A stretch of 5,783 bases of DNA, taken from the NCBI GenBank assembly GCA_031267015.1, contig JAIRZW010000051.1, positions 1 through 5,783 on the forward strand, given 5' to 3'. Position numbers and translations under genes: made by a program. The notes beneath the pieces are model-generated. The model did no database searches. It was given only the letters and a program-made list of their open reading frames with translations, and was not told the origin of the DNA. Each line of letters opens with the position of its first letter. Position 1 is the first letter of the stretch. This document shows, piece after piece, positions 1 to 5,389 of this stretch. This DNA is from Heliobacteriaceae bacterium (lineage in GTDB: Bacteria > Cyanobacteriota > Vampirovibrionia > Gastranaerophilales > Gastranaerophilaceae).

Positions 1-309
1 CAGCAAAGACGAAAAGAGGAAGAAGAAACCCCTTCCGATAATAAGTTTATGGACAGAAGCGCGGTGCTTAGGGCCACGCTTAATTCGCTTGCCATGATGA
101 ATGTTGCCGATGTTATTAACACCAAAAAACGTGCGCTTGACGACGAATCAGAAAAACAACATGAAAATCAAAGGGATTCTTCGGGCAGCCGCCGCCAGAA
201 TGATGAAAAAGATGAAGAACAAGAGTTTCAGAGTGTTGAAGAACACATTATGGGCGATGAGTTTGACGAGTTTGAAGATTTTGATTTCGCCGGGGAATTA
301 GACGAATAA
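1..309 (+). CDS. C-terminal part of an acidic protein of unknown function (5' truncated)
   Basis: The reading frame is open from the first base to the TAA at 307-309, giving 102 residues. A Met codon at 49 lies in the same frame but has no Shine-Dalgarno sequence before it, and the frame stays open upstream, so I treat this as the end of a longer gene cut by the window edge. The fragment is almost entirely charged. It opens with a basic/acidic stretch (QQRRKEEEE), has one short apolar helix-like segment (VLRATLNSLAMMNVADVI), and ends in a long acidic tail with the D/E/F-rich pattern DEFDEFEDFDF. There is no membrane segment, cysteine or recognisable catalytic motif. It converges with the next gene, with only two bases between the stop codons and no clear terminator hairpin. 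I do not recognise the family; a disordered regulatory or binding tail would fit, but this is a guess. Confidence 0.6.
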   Translation, partial: QQRRKEEEETPSDNKFMDRSAVLRATLNSLAMMNVADVINTKKRALDDESEKQHENQRDSSGSRRQNDEKDEEQEFQSVEEHIMGDEFDEFEDFDFAGELDE

Positions 310-311
310 TC

Positions 312-803
312 TTAATATACATTACCCCCAAAGATATTGTTTTCTTCTTTTTCTTCTTTTTTAATCTGCAAAAGTTCGCCGCGGTAAGAAGGGTTTGAGC
401 CATGTTTGTCTTTGCCTGCTGCAAGGCTTACGATGCTGTTGAACTGCGCAGGAGATTTTACTGCTTTCGCCTGCTCAGAAGCTTCGTTTACGGCAATAGT
501 AATTTTGCATTCAATGTTTTTGTGTACCGCTGCTTGTGTATTTAAAAATTTGATTGATTCCATTACGTTTTGGTTTAACTGAACGTTTAAACCTGAATTG
601 TTCATAGCGATTTGGCGTGCTGTGTTTGCGTCAACCGAACCCTTGTAAAGGTCTACGCCTAAATCAGCCCCCAAAAAAGAAGAACCGGTATTGTTTTGAC
701 CGCTTTTTGCGGCAGCGCGTCTAAGAATTTCCTGCGAAACTTCTTTGAGTACGCTTGTGTCAATACCAGTCTTAAATTGTGAATTGTAAACACTTAGTGA
801 CAT
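312..803 (-). CDS. Hypothetical hydrophilic protein, 163 residues
   Basis: The chosen start is the ATG at 803-801, giving a protein that begins MSLSVYNSQFKTG. It is preceded on the minus strand by AAGGGAT six bases upstream, a good ribosome binding site, and by a plausible promoter about 95 bases upstream. The frame is open further upstream to 965, but that extension covers the promoter and looks non-coding. The product is soluble, with no signal peptide or membrane span. It has an amphipathic helical N-terminus (residues 17-32, including EVSQEILRRAAA), a Ser/Asn/Gly-rich linker (34-42), a mixed central part (45-130) with one cysteine at 99, and a highly charged lysine/glutamate run near 148-155 before the end NNIFGGNVY. 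I do not recognise the family. It is divergent from the membrane protein gene at 964 and convergent with the partial gene at 1-309. No function is proposed. Confidence 0.7.
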   Translation of the reverse strand: MSLSVYNSQFKTGIDTSVLKEVSQEILRRAAAKSGQNNTGSSFLGADLGVDLYKGSVDANTARQIAMNNSGLNVQLNQNVMESIKFLNTQAAVHKNIECKITIAVNEASEQAKAVKSPAQFNSIVSLAAGKDKHGSNPSYRGELLQIKKEEKEENNIFGGNVY

Positions 804-873
804 CTTTATCCCTTTTTCCTTATATTTGTTAAATCGGCACATGTGCCATGAATCTTTAGGCTTTTGGGGGGTT

Positions 874-910
874 TTGTAACAAAAGTTTACATGATTAATG
901 ATTGTAACAA
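874..910. repeat. Two copies of a near-palindromic TTGTAACAA motif (possible operator)
   Basis: TTGTAACAA occurs at 874-882 and again at 902-910, 28 bases apart. Each is an inverted repeat of TTGT and ACAA around a one-base centre. The left copy extends to TTTTGT-A-ACAAAA, and the right copy to ATTGT-A-ACAAT. The right copy overlaps the -10 of the minus-strand promoter and the left copy lies just past its predicted start site, a layout typical of repressor sites. I could not assign the motif to a known regulator family. Confidence 0.35.
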
Positions 911-928
911 TTATTTTGAGAGTAGCAA
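901..928 (-). promoter_or_regulatory. Candidate sigma-70-type promoter for the 312-803 gene
   Basis: Read on the minus strand, TTGCTA (923-928) is separated by 16 bases from TACAAT (901-906). The -10 is preceded by TGT, giving an extended TGn -10 element. The -10 matches the consensus at five of six positions. Transcription would begin near 894 and leave a leader of about 90 bases before the ATG at 803. The -10 lies within one of two TTGTAACAA copies, which suggests control by a DNA-binding protein. Confidence 0.45.
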
Positions 929-963
929 GAAATATTTTTTTCAGGCGTTTTAAACTAAATACC

Positions 964-2268
964 ATGACAAGAGTAGAACCAAGTTTTAAAGGAACCGGAT
1001 TTTATAATTTCAGTGCGGATTTTGAAAAGAACGTGCTGATGAACCGTGCTGCAATCGCGGGAGTGAATGATGTTCTTTGGGTTGTTAAGGCTAACAACAA
1101 TGTTGAGCGCCGGGAAAAAGCACGGCGTTTTATGGTGGCATTTACGCTTTCATTTCTTGCACCTATATTGACTTTGCCGCTTTCCAACAGAATCGGCATG
1201 AAAACCGCTAAACTAACCAAAGGTTTTTGGTCGCAAAATCACAAGGCCGCGCATATTTCTTACGGAGATTTGGGCAGTGTTGATAAAATGCAAAAAGGTC
1301 TTGAAAAATTAAAAACGAAATACACTTTTAACCCTATTGAAAGACTTATTGCAAAGGCTCAAGGCAAAAAACTTGAAAAAACGCCGCTGGATTTTGACGA
1401 GCTTTTGGAAAAGTGCGGTAATGACCCGGAAAAATTACGGCGCAAACTTATTAATACAAAAGCCGGAATAATTTCAGTGGATGTTGTGCTTTCGGCGCTG
1501 CCTTTTGGTTCTATCGGGTTTGTAAATAACAGGATTACCAAAAAACAGAGCGGGCAGAGCGGTTTTAGTGCGGAAATGAACATGGCAGATAAAGAATTAG
1601 TCGAAAAGCGCGCTGAAAATTACGAAAAAAATTGGAAGAAACGTTATGCCGGCTTTGTAGTGTGTGTTGCGGCAATGGCGGCTGCAATGCCGCTTATGCT
1701 AAGAGGCGGGCTGCTTTCTAAAAACCCGAATGCTTTGTTTAAACGCAAAGCCCATAAATTTGATTTTGAAAAAGGGATTTACATGTCAAGGCTGTCGCTG
1801 CTTCTATATGGTGCGCTTTTAGGGCATTTCGGGAATTTTCTTGCAACACGGAATCAGACCGAACTGAAAGAAAATCTTTTGCGCTACGGGATGGCCGATG
1901 CGGTATTCCTTGGCGGGGATTTGCTGCTGGCAAGTGCATTTATGAGCCTTACTGATAAATTTGCGGGCACAAAATTAACAAAGCCGGCAAAGAATGCTTT
2001 CCAAAAGATTCTGCCGGATTACAAGTCGATTGAGGAGATTGGCGAAGATGTTACAAAAGGGCTTGCCAAAGCAAAAGACAAAAAAATCCGGCTCGGGATT
2101 TATTGGCTTAATTTAGCGCTTATAACCCTTGCCTGCGGTATTGGGATTCCAACGCTTATGAACGCGCTTATCAGGCGCGACGTTGAAAAAGCTAAGCGGG
2201 AATTAATTCCCCAATTCGCATGCCTTCCGGGATGTAGCTTCGACGACTTCGTAAAAAAGCTTGTCTGA
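964..2268 (+). CDS. Hypothetical polytopic inner-membrane protein, 434 residues
   Basis: I do not recognise a characterised family. I chose the ATG at 964 (MTRVEPSFKGTG). An in-frame ATG at 898 would add 22 residues, but it lies in the divergent promoter region. Neither start has a convincing Shine-Dalgarno sequence, so the start is uncertain. About six hydrophobic segments are visible, near residues 56-74, 168-186, 229-247, 273-294, 310-329 and 376-400. Charged, lysine-rich loops separate them, the largest at 80-165 and 187-228. The N-terminal 50 residues are soluble-looking and the tail (401-434) is basic, then contains two cysteines (420 and 424). There is no ATP-binding or obvious transporter motif. 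The last 66 bases overlap the 3' end of proC on the other strand. If the protein ended at the overlap it would finish near KAKREL, so the tail after that may be an extension. Confidence 0.7.
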   Translation: MTRVEPSFKGTGFYNFSADFEKNVLMNRAAIAGVNDVLWVVKANNNVERREKARRFMVAFTLSFLAPILTLPLSNRIGMKTAKLTKGFWSQNHKAAHISYGDLGSVDKMQKGLEKLKTKYTFNPIERLIAKAQGKKLEKTPLDFDELLEKCGNDPEKLRRKLINTKAGIISVDVVLSALPFGSIGFVNNRITKKQSGQSGFSAEMNMADKELVEKRAENYEKNWKKRYAGFVVCVAAMAAAMPLMLRGGLLSKNPNALFKRKAHKFDFEKGIYMSRLSLLLYGALLGHFGNFLATRNQTELKENLLRYGMADAVFLGGDLLLASAFMSLTDKFAGTKLTKPAKNAFQKILPDYKSIEEIGEDVTKGLAKAKDKKIRLGIYWLNLALITLACGIGIPTLMNALIRRDVEKAKRELIPQFACLPGCSFDDFVKKLV

Positions 2269-3021
2269 ATGGTTTTCCTTCATCGTGTTGATTCCGACAA
2301 ATGTGCAGCCGCCTTTGGTCGCAACATTATTTATTAAGTCTTCGACGGTCAGTTCACCGCGATTTGACACCATCTTGGCTGAACCCAGCGCGGTCTGCGT
2401 TGCCAGCAGAAGCGATTTGTCATAATCCAGTCCCAATTTCTCGCCTGCGCGGGCAATGTCCTCAATAACCTTATAGAAAAATGCCGGGCCCGAACCGGAA
2501 ATTGCCGTTACAATATCCATTTGTTTTTCTTCTACCCTGATGGTTTTGCCGATGCTTGAAAGCAGGTTCATCACAAATTCTACGTCCGAATCTTGCGCAT
2601 AAGTCCCTTTTGAAACCCCGCTCATGCCCTCCAGCAAAAGCGCCGGAGTGTTTGGCATTACGCGTACAACCGGAGTCTTTCCGATGATTTTTTCGATTTT
2701 TTTAATTGTTACACCCGCCGCAATTGAAACAACAAGCTTTTCGGGCGTAAGACTGTTCTTAATCTCCTCAAGAACATCGGCAACATAACCTGGCTTTGTG
2801 GCAACAAAAATCACGTTGCTTTCACGTACAAGCTGACGGTTGTCGCGGATTACATCAATCCCCAGACGGCTTTGCGCGAGCTGCGCAATCTCATTATTGA
2901 TTTCAGCGCCCATTAAATTCTCTTTCGGCACAAAATTTGACGTTATAATTCCCTTGATAATCGCGCCGGCCATTTTGCCGCACCCGATGAAGCCGATTTT
3001 AGGATTATCACATTTGTTCAT
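2203..3021 (-). CDS. proC: Pyrroline-5-carboxylate reductase
   Basis: This cytosolic enzyme reduces 1-pyrroline-5-carboxylate to L-proline with NAD(P)H, the last step of proline synthesis. The 272-residue length is normal for the family. The N-terminal Rossmann dinucleotide-binding domain starts with GFIGCGKMAGA (10-20). VATKPGYV (73-80) and VSIAAGVT (98-105) follow, and the family hallmark VRVMPNTPA is at 119-127. The C-terminal helical dimerisation domain begins with SGSGPAF (175-181). The substrate-site loop, usually close to SPGGTT, reads TKGGCT here (235-240), keeping the two glycines and the last threonine but replacing Ser-Pro with Thr-Lys and one Thr with Cys. The ATG at 3021 has AAGGAG (3027-3032) five bases upstream, a strong ribosome binding site. 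The gene is divergent from rpmH, and its 3' end is overlapped by the convergent membrane protein gene. Identification is secure; the loop variant is the only oddity. Confidence 0.95.
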   Translation of the reverse strand: MNKCDNPKIGFIGCGKMAGAIIKGIITSNFVPKENLMGAEINNEIAQLAQSRLGIDVIRDNRQLVRESNVIFVATKPGYVADVLEEIKNSLTPEKLVVSIAAGVTIKKIEKIIGKTPVVRVMPNTPALLLEGMSGVSKGTYAQDSDVEFVMNLLSSIGKTIRVEEKQMDIVTAISGSGPAFFYKVIEDIARAGEKLGLDYDKSLLLATQTALGSAKMVSNRGELTVEDLINNVATKGGCTFVGINTMKENHSDKLFYEVVEATSRKACELGN

Positions 3022-3036
3022 ATTTACTCCTTTTTG

Positions 3037-3065
3037 TTGACTAATGATTTTTTTTATTCTACCAT
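3037..3065 (+). promoter_or_regulatory. Candidate promoter for the rpmH-rnpA operon
   Basis: TTGACT (3037-3042) is separated by 17 bases from TACCAT (3060-3065). The -35 matches at five of six positions and the -10 at four of six. This would start transcription around 3072, leaving only a short leader with the AAGGA ribosome binding site at 3075-3079. TAAAAT at 3065-3070 is a better -10 by sequence but too far from the -35. Confidence 0.4.
3056..3064 (-). promoter_or_regulatory. Candidate extended -10 promoter for proC
   Basis: On the minus strand TGG at 3064-3062 is followed directly by TAGAAT (3061-3056), a TGn-type extended -10 with five of six consensus bases. No good -35 sits at the usual distance: TTGATA occurs 21 bases upstream, which is too far. 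The predicted start is near 3049, about 28 bases before the proC ATG. It overlaps the candidate rpmH -10 on the other strand. Confidence 0.4.
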
Positions 3066-3087
3066 AAAATAAAAAAGGAATATATCA

Positions 3088-3240
3088 ATGAGACGTACAC
3101 TAGAAGGAACAAAGATTAAAAGACAACGTGTGAGCGGATTTAGAGCAAGAATGGCAACCCCGGGCGGACAGGAAGTCCTGAACAGACGCCGCGCTAAAGG
3201 CCGCCATAAATTGGCTATTATGGCTAAAAAGCGTGCATAA
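3088..3240 (+). CDS. rpmH: 50S ribosomal protein L34
   Basis: This is a 50-residue, strongly basic protein of the large ribosomal subunit, buried in rRNA. The start [20 protein letters not shown] and the later [20 protein letters not shown] give the typical L34 pattern: a basic N-terminus, the SGFRARM turn, then an arginine/lysine-rich helix. The family is usually about 44-46 residues; the few extra residues (IMAKKRA) are a small C-terminal extension. The ATG has AAGGA eight bases upstream. It is followed after three bases by rnpA, the conserved bacterial order. The [14 protein letters not shown] style resembles cyanobacterial L34 more than the enterobacterial form, which is weak taxonomic evidence. 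Identification is secure. Confidence 0.96.
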   Translation: MRRTLEGTKIKRQRVSGFRARMATPGGQEVLNRRRAKGRHKLAIMAKKRA

Positions 3241-3243
3241 TTT

Positions 3244-3603
3244 ATGCTAAAAAAGCAATATCGATTAACCAGAAAATCCGCGTTCACAGCAACTTATAAA
3301 GCTAACAATTCCCACCACACCGGCGGGATAACTTTGTTTGCGGGCTTGAAGAAATCCCCCCTGCCCGGCGGGCAAAATACCAGAGCGGGGTTTGTTGTAA
3401 GCAAAAAAACACACAAGCGCGCAGTCAGACGAAACCGCTTGAAACGCTTGATGCGTGAAGCTTACCGGTTGCTGCTGAAATCCGGTGACTTGGGAAATTC
3501 ACAGAATTACATGTCTCTGATTTTCATCGGCTCTGAAAAAGCGCTTGACAAAGACTTTAACCGGGTACAAAATATTATTAAGAAACTAATCGAAAGGTTA
3601 TAA
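3244..3603 (+). CDS. rnpA: Ribonuclease P protein component
   Basis: The 119-residue basic protein is the protein cofactor of RNase P; with the catalytic RNA it trims the 5' leader from pre-tRNAs. The N-terminus (KKQYRLTRKSAFTATYKA) carries the usual lead-in to the leader-binding cleft, followed by GFVVSKKTHKRAVRRNRLKRLMREAYR (49-75, given here by its parts). The RNR signature RAVRRNRLKRLMREAYR at 59-75 is intact, and the C-terminal helix (104-119) is present. The central loop near residues 21-46 (NNSHHTGG, KKSPLPGGQNT) is somewhat long. The ATG lies three bases after the rpmH stop and lacks a clear Shine-Dalgarno sequence, suggesting translational coupling to rpmH. Identification is secure. 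Confidence 0.95.
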   Translation: MLKKQYRLTRKSAFTATYKANNSHHTGGITLFAGLKKSPLPGGQNTRAGFVVSKKTHKRAVRRNRLKRLMREAYRLLLKSGDLGNSQNYMSLIFIGSEKALDKDFNRVQNIIKKLIERL

Positions 3604-3606
3604 AAA

Positions 3607-4128
3607 ATGCTGGAAGGAGCTTATGCAGAAGCCGTATTTATGCACGAGCGCGTGCGCCCGATTCCTATTATGCCGCAGGAAACTTCCGGCCTGACTCTTG
3701 GCACCGAGTCGTTTTTCAGGTATTCAAACAAGGATTCGGATTACCCGACCCTGACCATTGCAGAACCCCTCTATGACGGGCATGGGGATGTAATCGCTCC
3801 CGGGCATTACGAATTGGCGCTTTCGGATATGCGCGATTACCTGATTCTTTTGCAGTCCAAGCGTCCGCGTGCAATAATCCCTGTGTTTAAGCTTGAAGAA
3901 GACGCTAAAGAAAAAGAGCGGCTGAACGATAAGGATTACAAAAAAGAGTTGAAACGCGAAGCCAAGGCGCGTGAAAAAACCAACAAAAAACGTGCAAAAG
4001 CCGGCCAGCCGCCGGATGAGCCGCAGGTCTACATGGAAGCCGTTATGCAATACGTGCGCGACGGGGATTATTATTTACTCAAATACGAACACGGCACGCT
4101 TAAGGCCTGGGGCGCGTTTAAGGGATGA
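3607..4128 (+). CDS. Hypothetical protein, 173 residues, in the rnpA operon
   Basis: I do not recognise this family. The ATG at 3607 begins three bases after the rnpA stop, and GAAAGG (3592-3597, inside rnpA) lies nine bases upstream, so it is very likely co-transcribed with rpmH-rnpA and possibly coupled. Three parts are visible: a mixed strand-rich N-terminal part (1-94, including TIAEPLYDGHGDVIAPGHYELAL, quoted only to show its Gly/Pro turns), a very charged lysine/glutamate helix (95-132), and a short C-terminal part ending YYLLKYEHGTLKAWGAFKG. There is no signal peptide, membrane segment or cysteine, so it is probably cytosolic. The two outer parts could form one small beta-rich domain with the charged helix inserted. 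In many bacteria yidD or yidC follows rnpA; this protein resembles neither. An RNA- or ribosome-related role is suggested only by its neighbours. Confidence 0.75.
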   Translation: MLEGAYAEAVFMHERVRPIPIMPQETSGLTLGTESFFRYSNKDSDYPTLTIAEPLYDGHGDVIAPGHYELALSDMRDYLILLQSKRPRAIIPVFKLEEDAKEKERLNDKDYKKELKREAKAREKTNKKRAKAGQPPDEPQVYMEAVMQYVRDGDYYLLKYEHGTLKAWGAFKG

Positions 4129-4201
4129 GCTTGCACCGGGGTGTCTAGTTCAACCACGTATTAAACAAATCCCGCCGGCCTTATAACTTTAGAAAATTCA
4201 C

Positions 4202-4228
4202 TTGACAAACTCCAAGTTATGTTATACG
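4202..4228 (+). promoter_or_regulatory. Candidate promoter for the pilin-like gene
   Basis: A perfect -35 TTGACA (4202-4207) is followed after 15 bases by TATACG (4223-4228), with TGT at 4220-4222 making an extended -10. The spacing is slightly short, which the extended element could offset. Transcription would begin near 4235, giving a leader of about 33 bases. The gene's ribosome binding site AGGAG is at 4257-4261, six bases before the ATG. The rest of the 4129-4201 spacer holds no clear terminator or small gene. Confidence 0.55.
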
Positions 4229-4267
4229 CTAATCAGTAGTTACATAATTTAATAATAGGAGAGAATT

Positions 4268-5194
4268 ATGAAAAAAGGTTTTACTTTGGCTGAGGTGTTA
4301 ATTACACTCGGCATTATCGGGGTAGTAGCAGCGTTGGTTATGCCGGGACTTATACAGGATTGGCGGGAGAAATCATACGCGACTGCTAAAGATGTATTTA
4401 ACAATCGGCTGGAAGAAGCAACACGACAAATGAATGTAAATGAAGCGTTAACAGGTTATGCTGCAACAGAATCATTCGTGAACGAACTAAAGAAATATAT
4501 GAAAATACTACAAGTATGTCCGGACCCGTCAGGATGTTTTGCAGCGACAGTAACAAACAGTGATGGCAGTGAAACAGTAGAAACAAAGGACTTAAAGAAT
4601 TCAAGTAACTTAAATGAAGGAAATTGGGGAACAAAAGCATTAGGAATAGGATTAATAAACGGTTATACAGCAATATTAAGTTATAACCCTGAGTGTTCAA
4701 TAGATGATATAACAGCACCTGGGGCACAAACAACTTCGTGTTTAAGTCTTGTATATGATATAAATGGAAAAGCAAAACCAAATAAGATAGGAAAAGATGT
4801 CTACACATTGAATGCTGATATATTCAAAAGTTGCAGTGGAATAAAGGTAGGTACTTTATGTGTATCATCTTCCAATGAGTCATACATTCCAATAGATACT
4901 TGTAGTGGAAACGCAGAATACGACGATACAGGAACTAGTAATGCATATTGTTCAAGCAACGCATGGGCAGGCGCTAAAAAGCACTGTGACGAGCTAGGCA
5001 TGCGTCTTCCAACGCGCAGTCAACTGCTCTCGCTCAAAGGCACCCCCCCTCCCGCAACCGATTTAGGCATGTCAGGTTACTTCTGGGCCTCAGAGGAGGG
5101 CTATGCACACAACGCATGGGGCGTGTACCTGCCTGATGGCACTGAGTACCACTACGACAAGAACAACTTCTTCGGCGTTCGATGTGTGAAGTGA
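4268..5194 (+). CDS. Pilin-like surface protein with C-terminal DUF1566/C-type-lectin-like domain
   Basis: The N-terminus is a class III-type prepilin signal: a short basic leader MKKG, cleavage expected between Gly4 and Phe5, Glu at position 5 of the mature protein, and a hydrophobic helix to about residue 29. A prepilin peptidase would process it, and the product would enter a type IV pilus or type II secretion pseudopilus. At 308 residues it is about twice the length of an ordinary pilin. The middle (30-230) is polar and cysteine-rich. The C-terminal part (about 231-308) has AKKHCDELGMRLPTRSQL, then GYFWASEE, AWGVYL, and the ending FGVRCVK, the pattern of DUF1566/Fibrobacter-type C-lectin-like domains that form adhesive or ligand-binding tips. 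Ten cysteines (84, 90, 143, 158, 189, 198, 212, 228, 240, 306) suggest disulphides outside the cell. The 3' block has much higher GC and different codon use than the rest, a sign of mosaic origin. A surface adhesin is the likely role; the ligand is unknown. Confidence 0.85.
   Translation: MKKGFTLAEVLITLGIIGVVAALVMPGLIQDWREKSYATAKDVFNNRLEEATRQMNVNEALTGYAATESFVNELKKYMKILQVCPDPSGCFAATVTNSDGSETVETKDLKNSSNLNEGNWGTKALGIGLINGYTAILSYNPECSIDDITAPGAQTTSCLSLVYDINGKAKPNKIGKDVYTLNADIFKSCSGIKVGTLCVSSSNESYIPIDTCSGNAEYDDTGTSNAYCSSNAWAGAKKHCDELGMRLPTRSQLLSLKGTPPPATDLGMSGYFWASEEGYAHNAWGVYLPDGTEYHYDKNNFFGVRCVK
4955..5194 (+). other. Compositionally distinct 3' cassette encoding the lectin-like domain; candidate variable region
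   Basis: By hand count 4981-5194 is about 57% GC, against about 35% for 4561-4740 in the same gene. In the last 50 codons, 32 end in C or T and few end in A, whereas the middle of the gene favours A-ending codons. The block encodes the whole RLPT...FGVRCVK unit. Runs such as TAC CAC TAC GAC and AAC AAC TTC TTC are what adenine mutagenesis of AAC codons would yield. A transferred domain is an equally valid reading. No template repeat or reverse transcriptase is in the window. Confidence 0.4.
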
Positions 5195-5235
5195 TTGTTT
5201 AAAAAGTCTAATATGTGTTGAACGTGGACACGGGG

Positions 5236-5263
5236 TTGCAATTTGGTTTTTTTGTGGAATAAT
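5236..5263 (+). promoter_or_regulatory. Candidate promoter for the initiator tRNA
   Basis: TTGCAA (5236-5241) is followed after 16 bases by AATAAT (5258-5263), a five-of-six -10, preceded by TGG as an extended element. The predicted start near 5270 is only a few bases ahead of the mature tRNA, so RNase P would remove a very short leader. No terminator is visible between the pilin-like gene and this promoter, so some read-through from that gene is possible. Confidence 0.5.
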
Positions 5264-5273
5264 AGCTATATAG

Positions 5274-5350
<77 letters not shown>

Positions 5351-5356
5351 TATACT

Positions 5357-5389
5357 TTAAAAAGAGCCTCACGCAGAGGCTCTTTTTAA
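5357..5389. terminator. Strong, probably bidirectional intrinsic terminator
   Basis: AAAAAGAGCCTC (5359-5370) pairs perfectly with GAGGCTCTTTTT (5376-5387) around the five-base loop ACGCA, and two more T-A pairs extend the stem. The T run on the right ends the tRNA transcript, and the A run on the left gives a T run on the minus strand, so the convergent gene can use it too. The minus-strand stop codon (5371-5369) lies inside the hairpin. Confidence 0.9.

Noticed and set aside
305..345. Possible terminator between the first two convergent genes (ATCTT ... AAGAT)
   Set aside because: The stem would be five A/T-rich pairs with a loop of about 20 bases, too weak to support.
338..362. T/C-rich tract considered as a polypyrimidine regulatory element
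   Set aside because: On the minus strand it simply encodes the Lys/Glu-rich end of the 163-residue protein.
804..965. N-terminal extension of the 312-803 protein on the minus strand, starting MVFSLKRLKK
   Set aside because: The extension covers a good promoter and a clear ribosome binding site for the ATG at 803, and it reads as low-complexity Lys/Ile sequence unlike the rest.
3623..3694. Short plus-strand reading frame beginning MQKPYLC after GGAAGGAG
   Set aside because: It gives only 23 residues, overlaps the 173-residue gene in another frame, and the Shine-Dalgarno to ATG distance of three bases is too short.
4398..4808. Long leucine-rich frame on the minus strand opposite the pilin-like gene
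   Set aside because: It is a shadow of the AT-rich plus-strand coding sequence; it has no ribosome binding site and the pilin gene is strongly supported.
5195..5235. Possible hairpin after the pilin-like gene (GTGT ... ACAC), considered as a DGR recognition hairpin or terminator
   Set aside because: Only four pairs with a nine-base loop and no T run directly after it; indistinguishable from chance.
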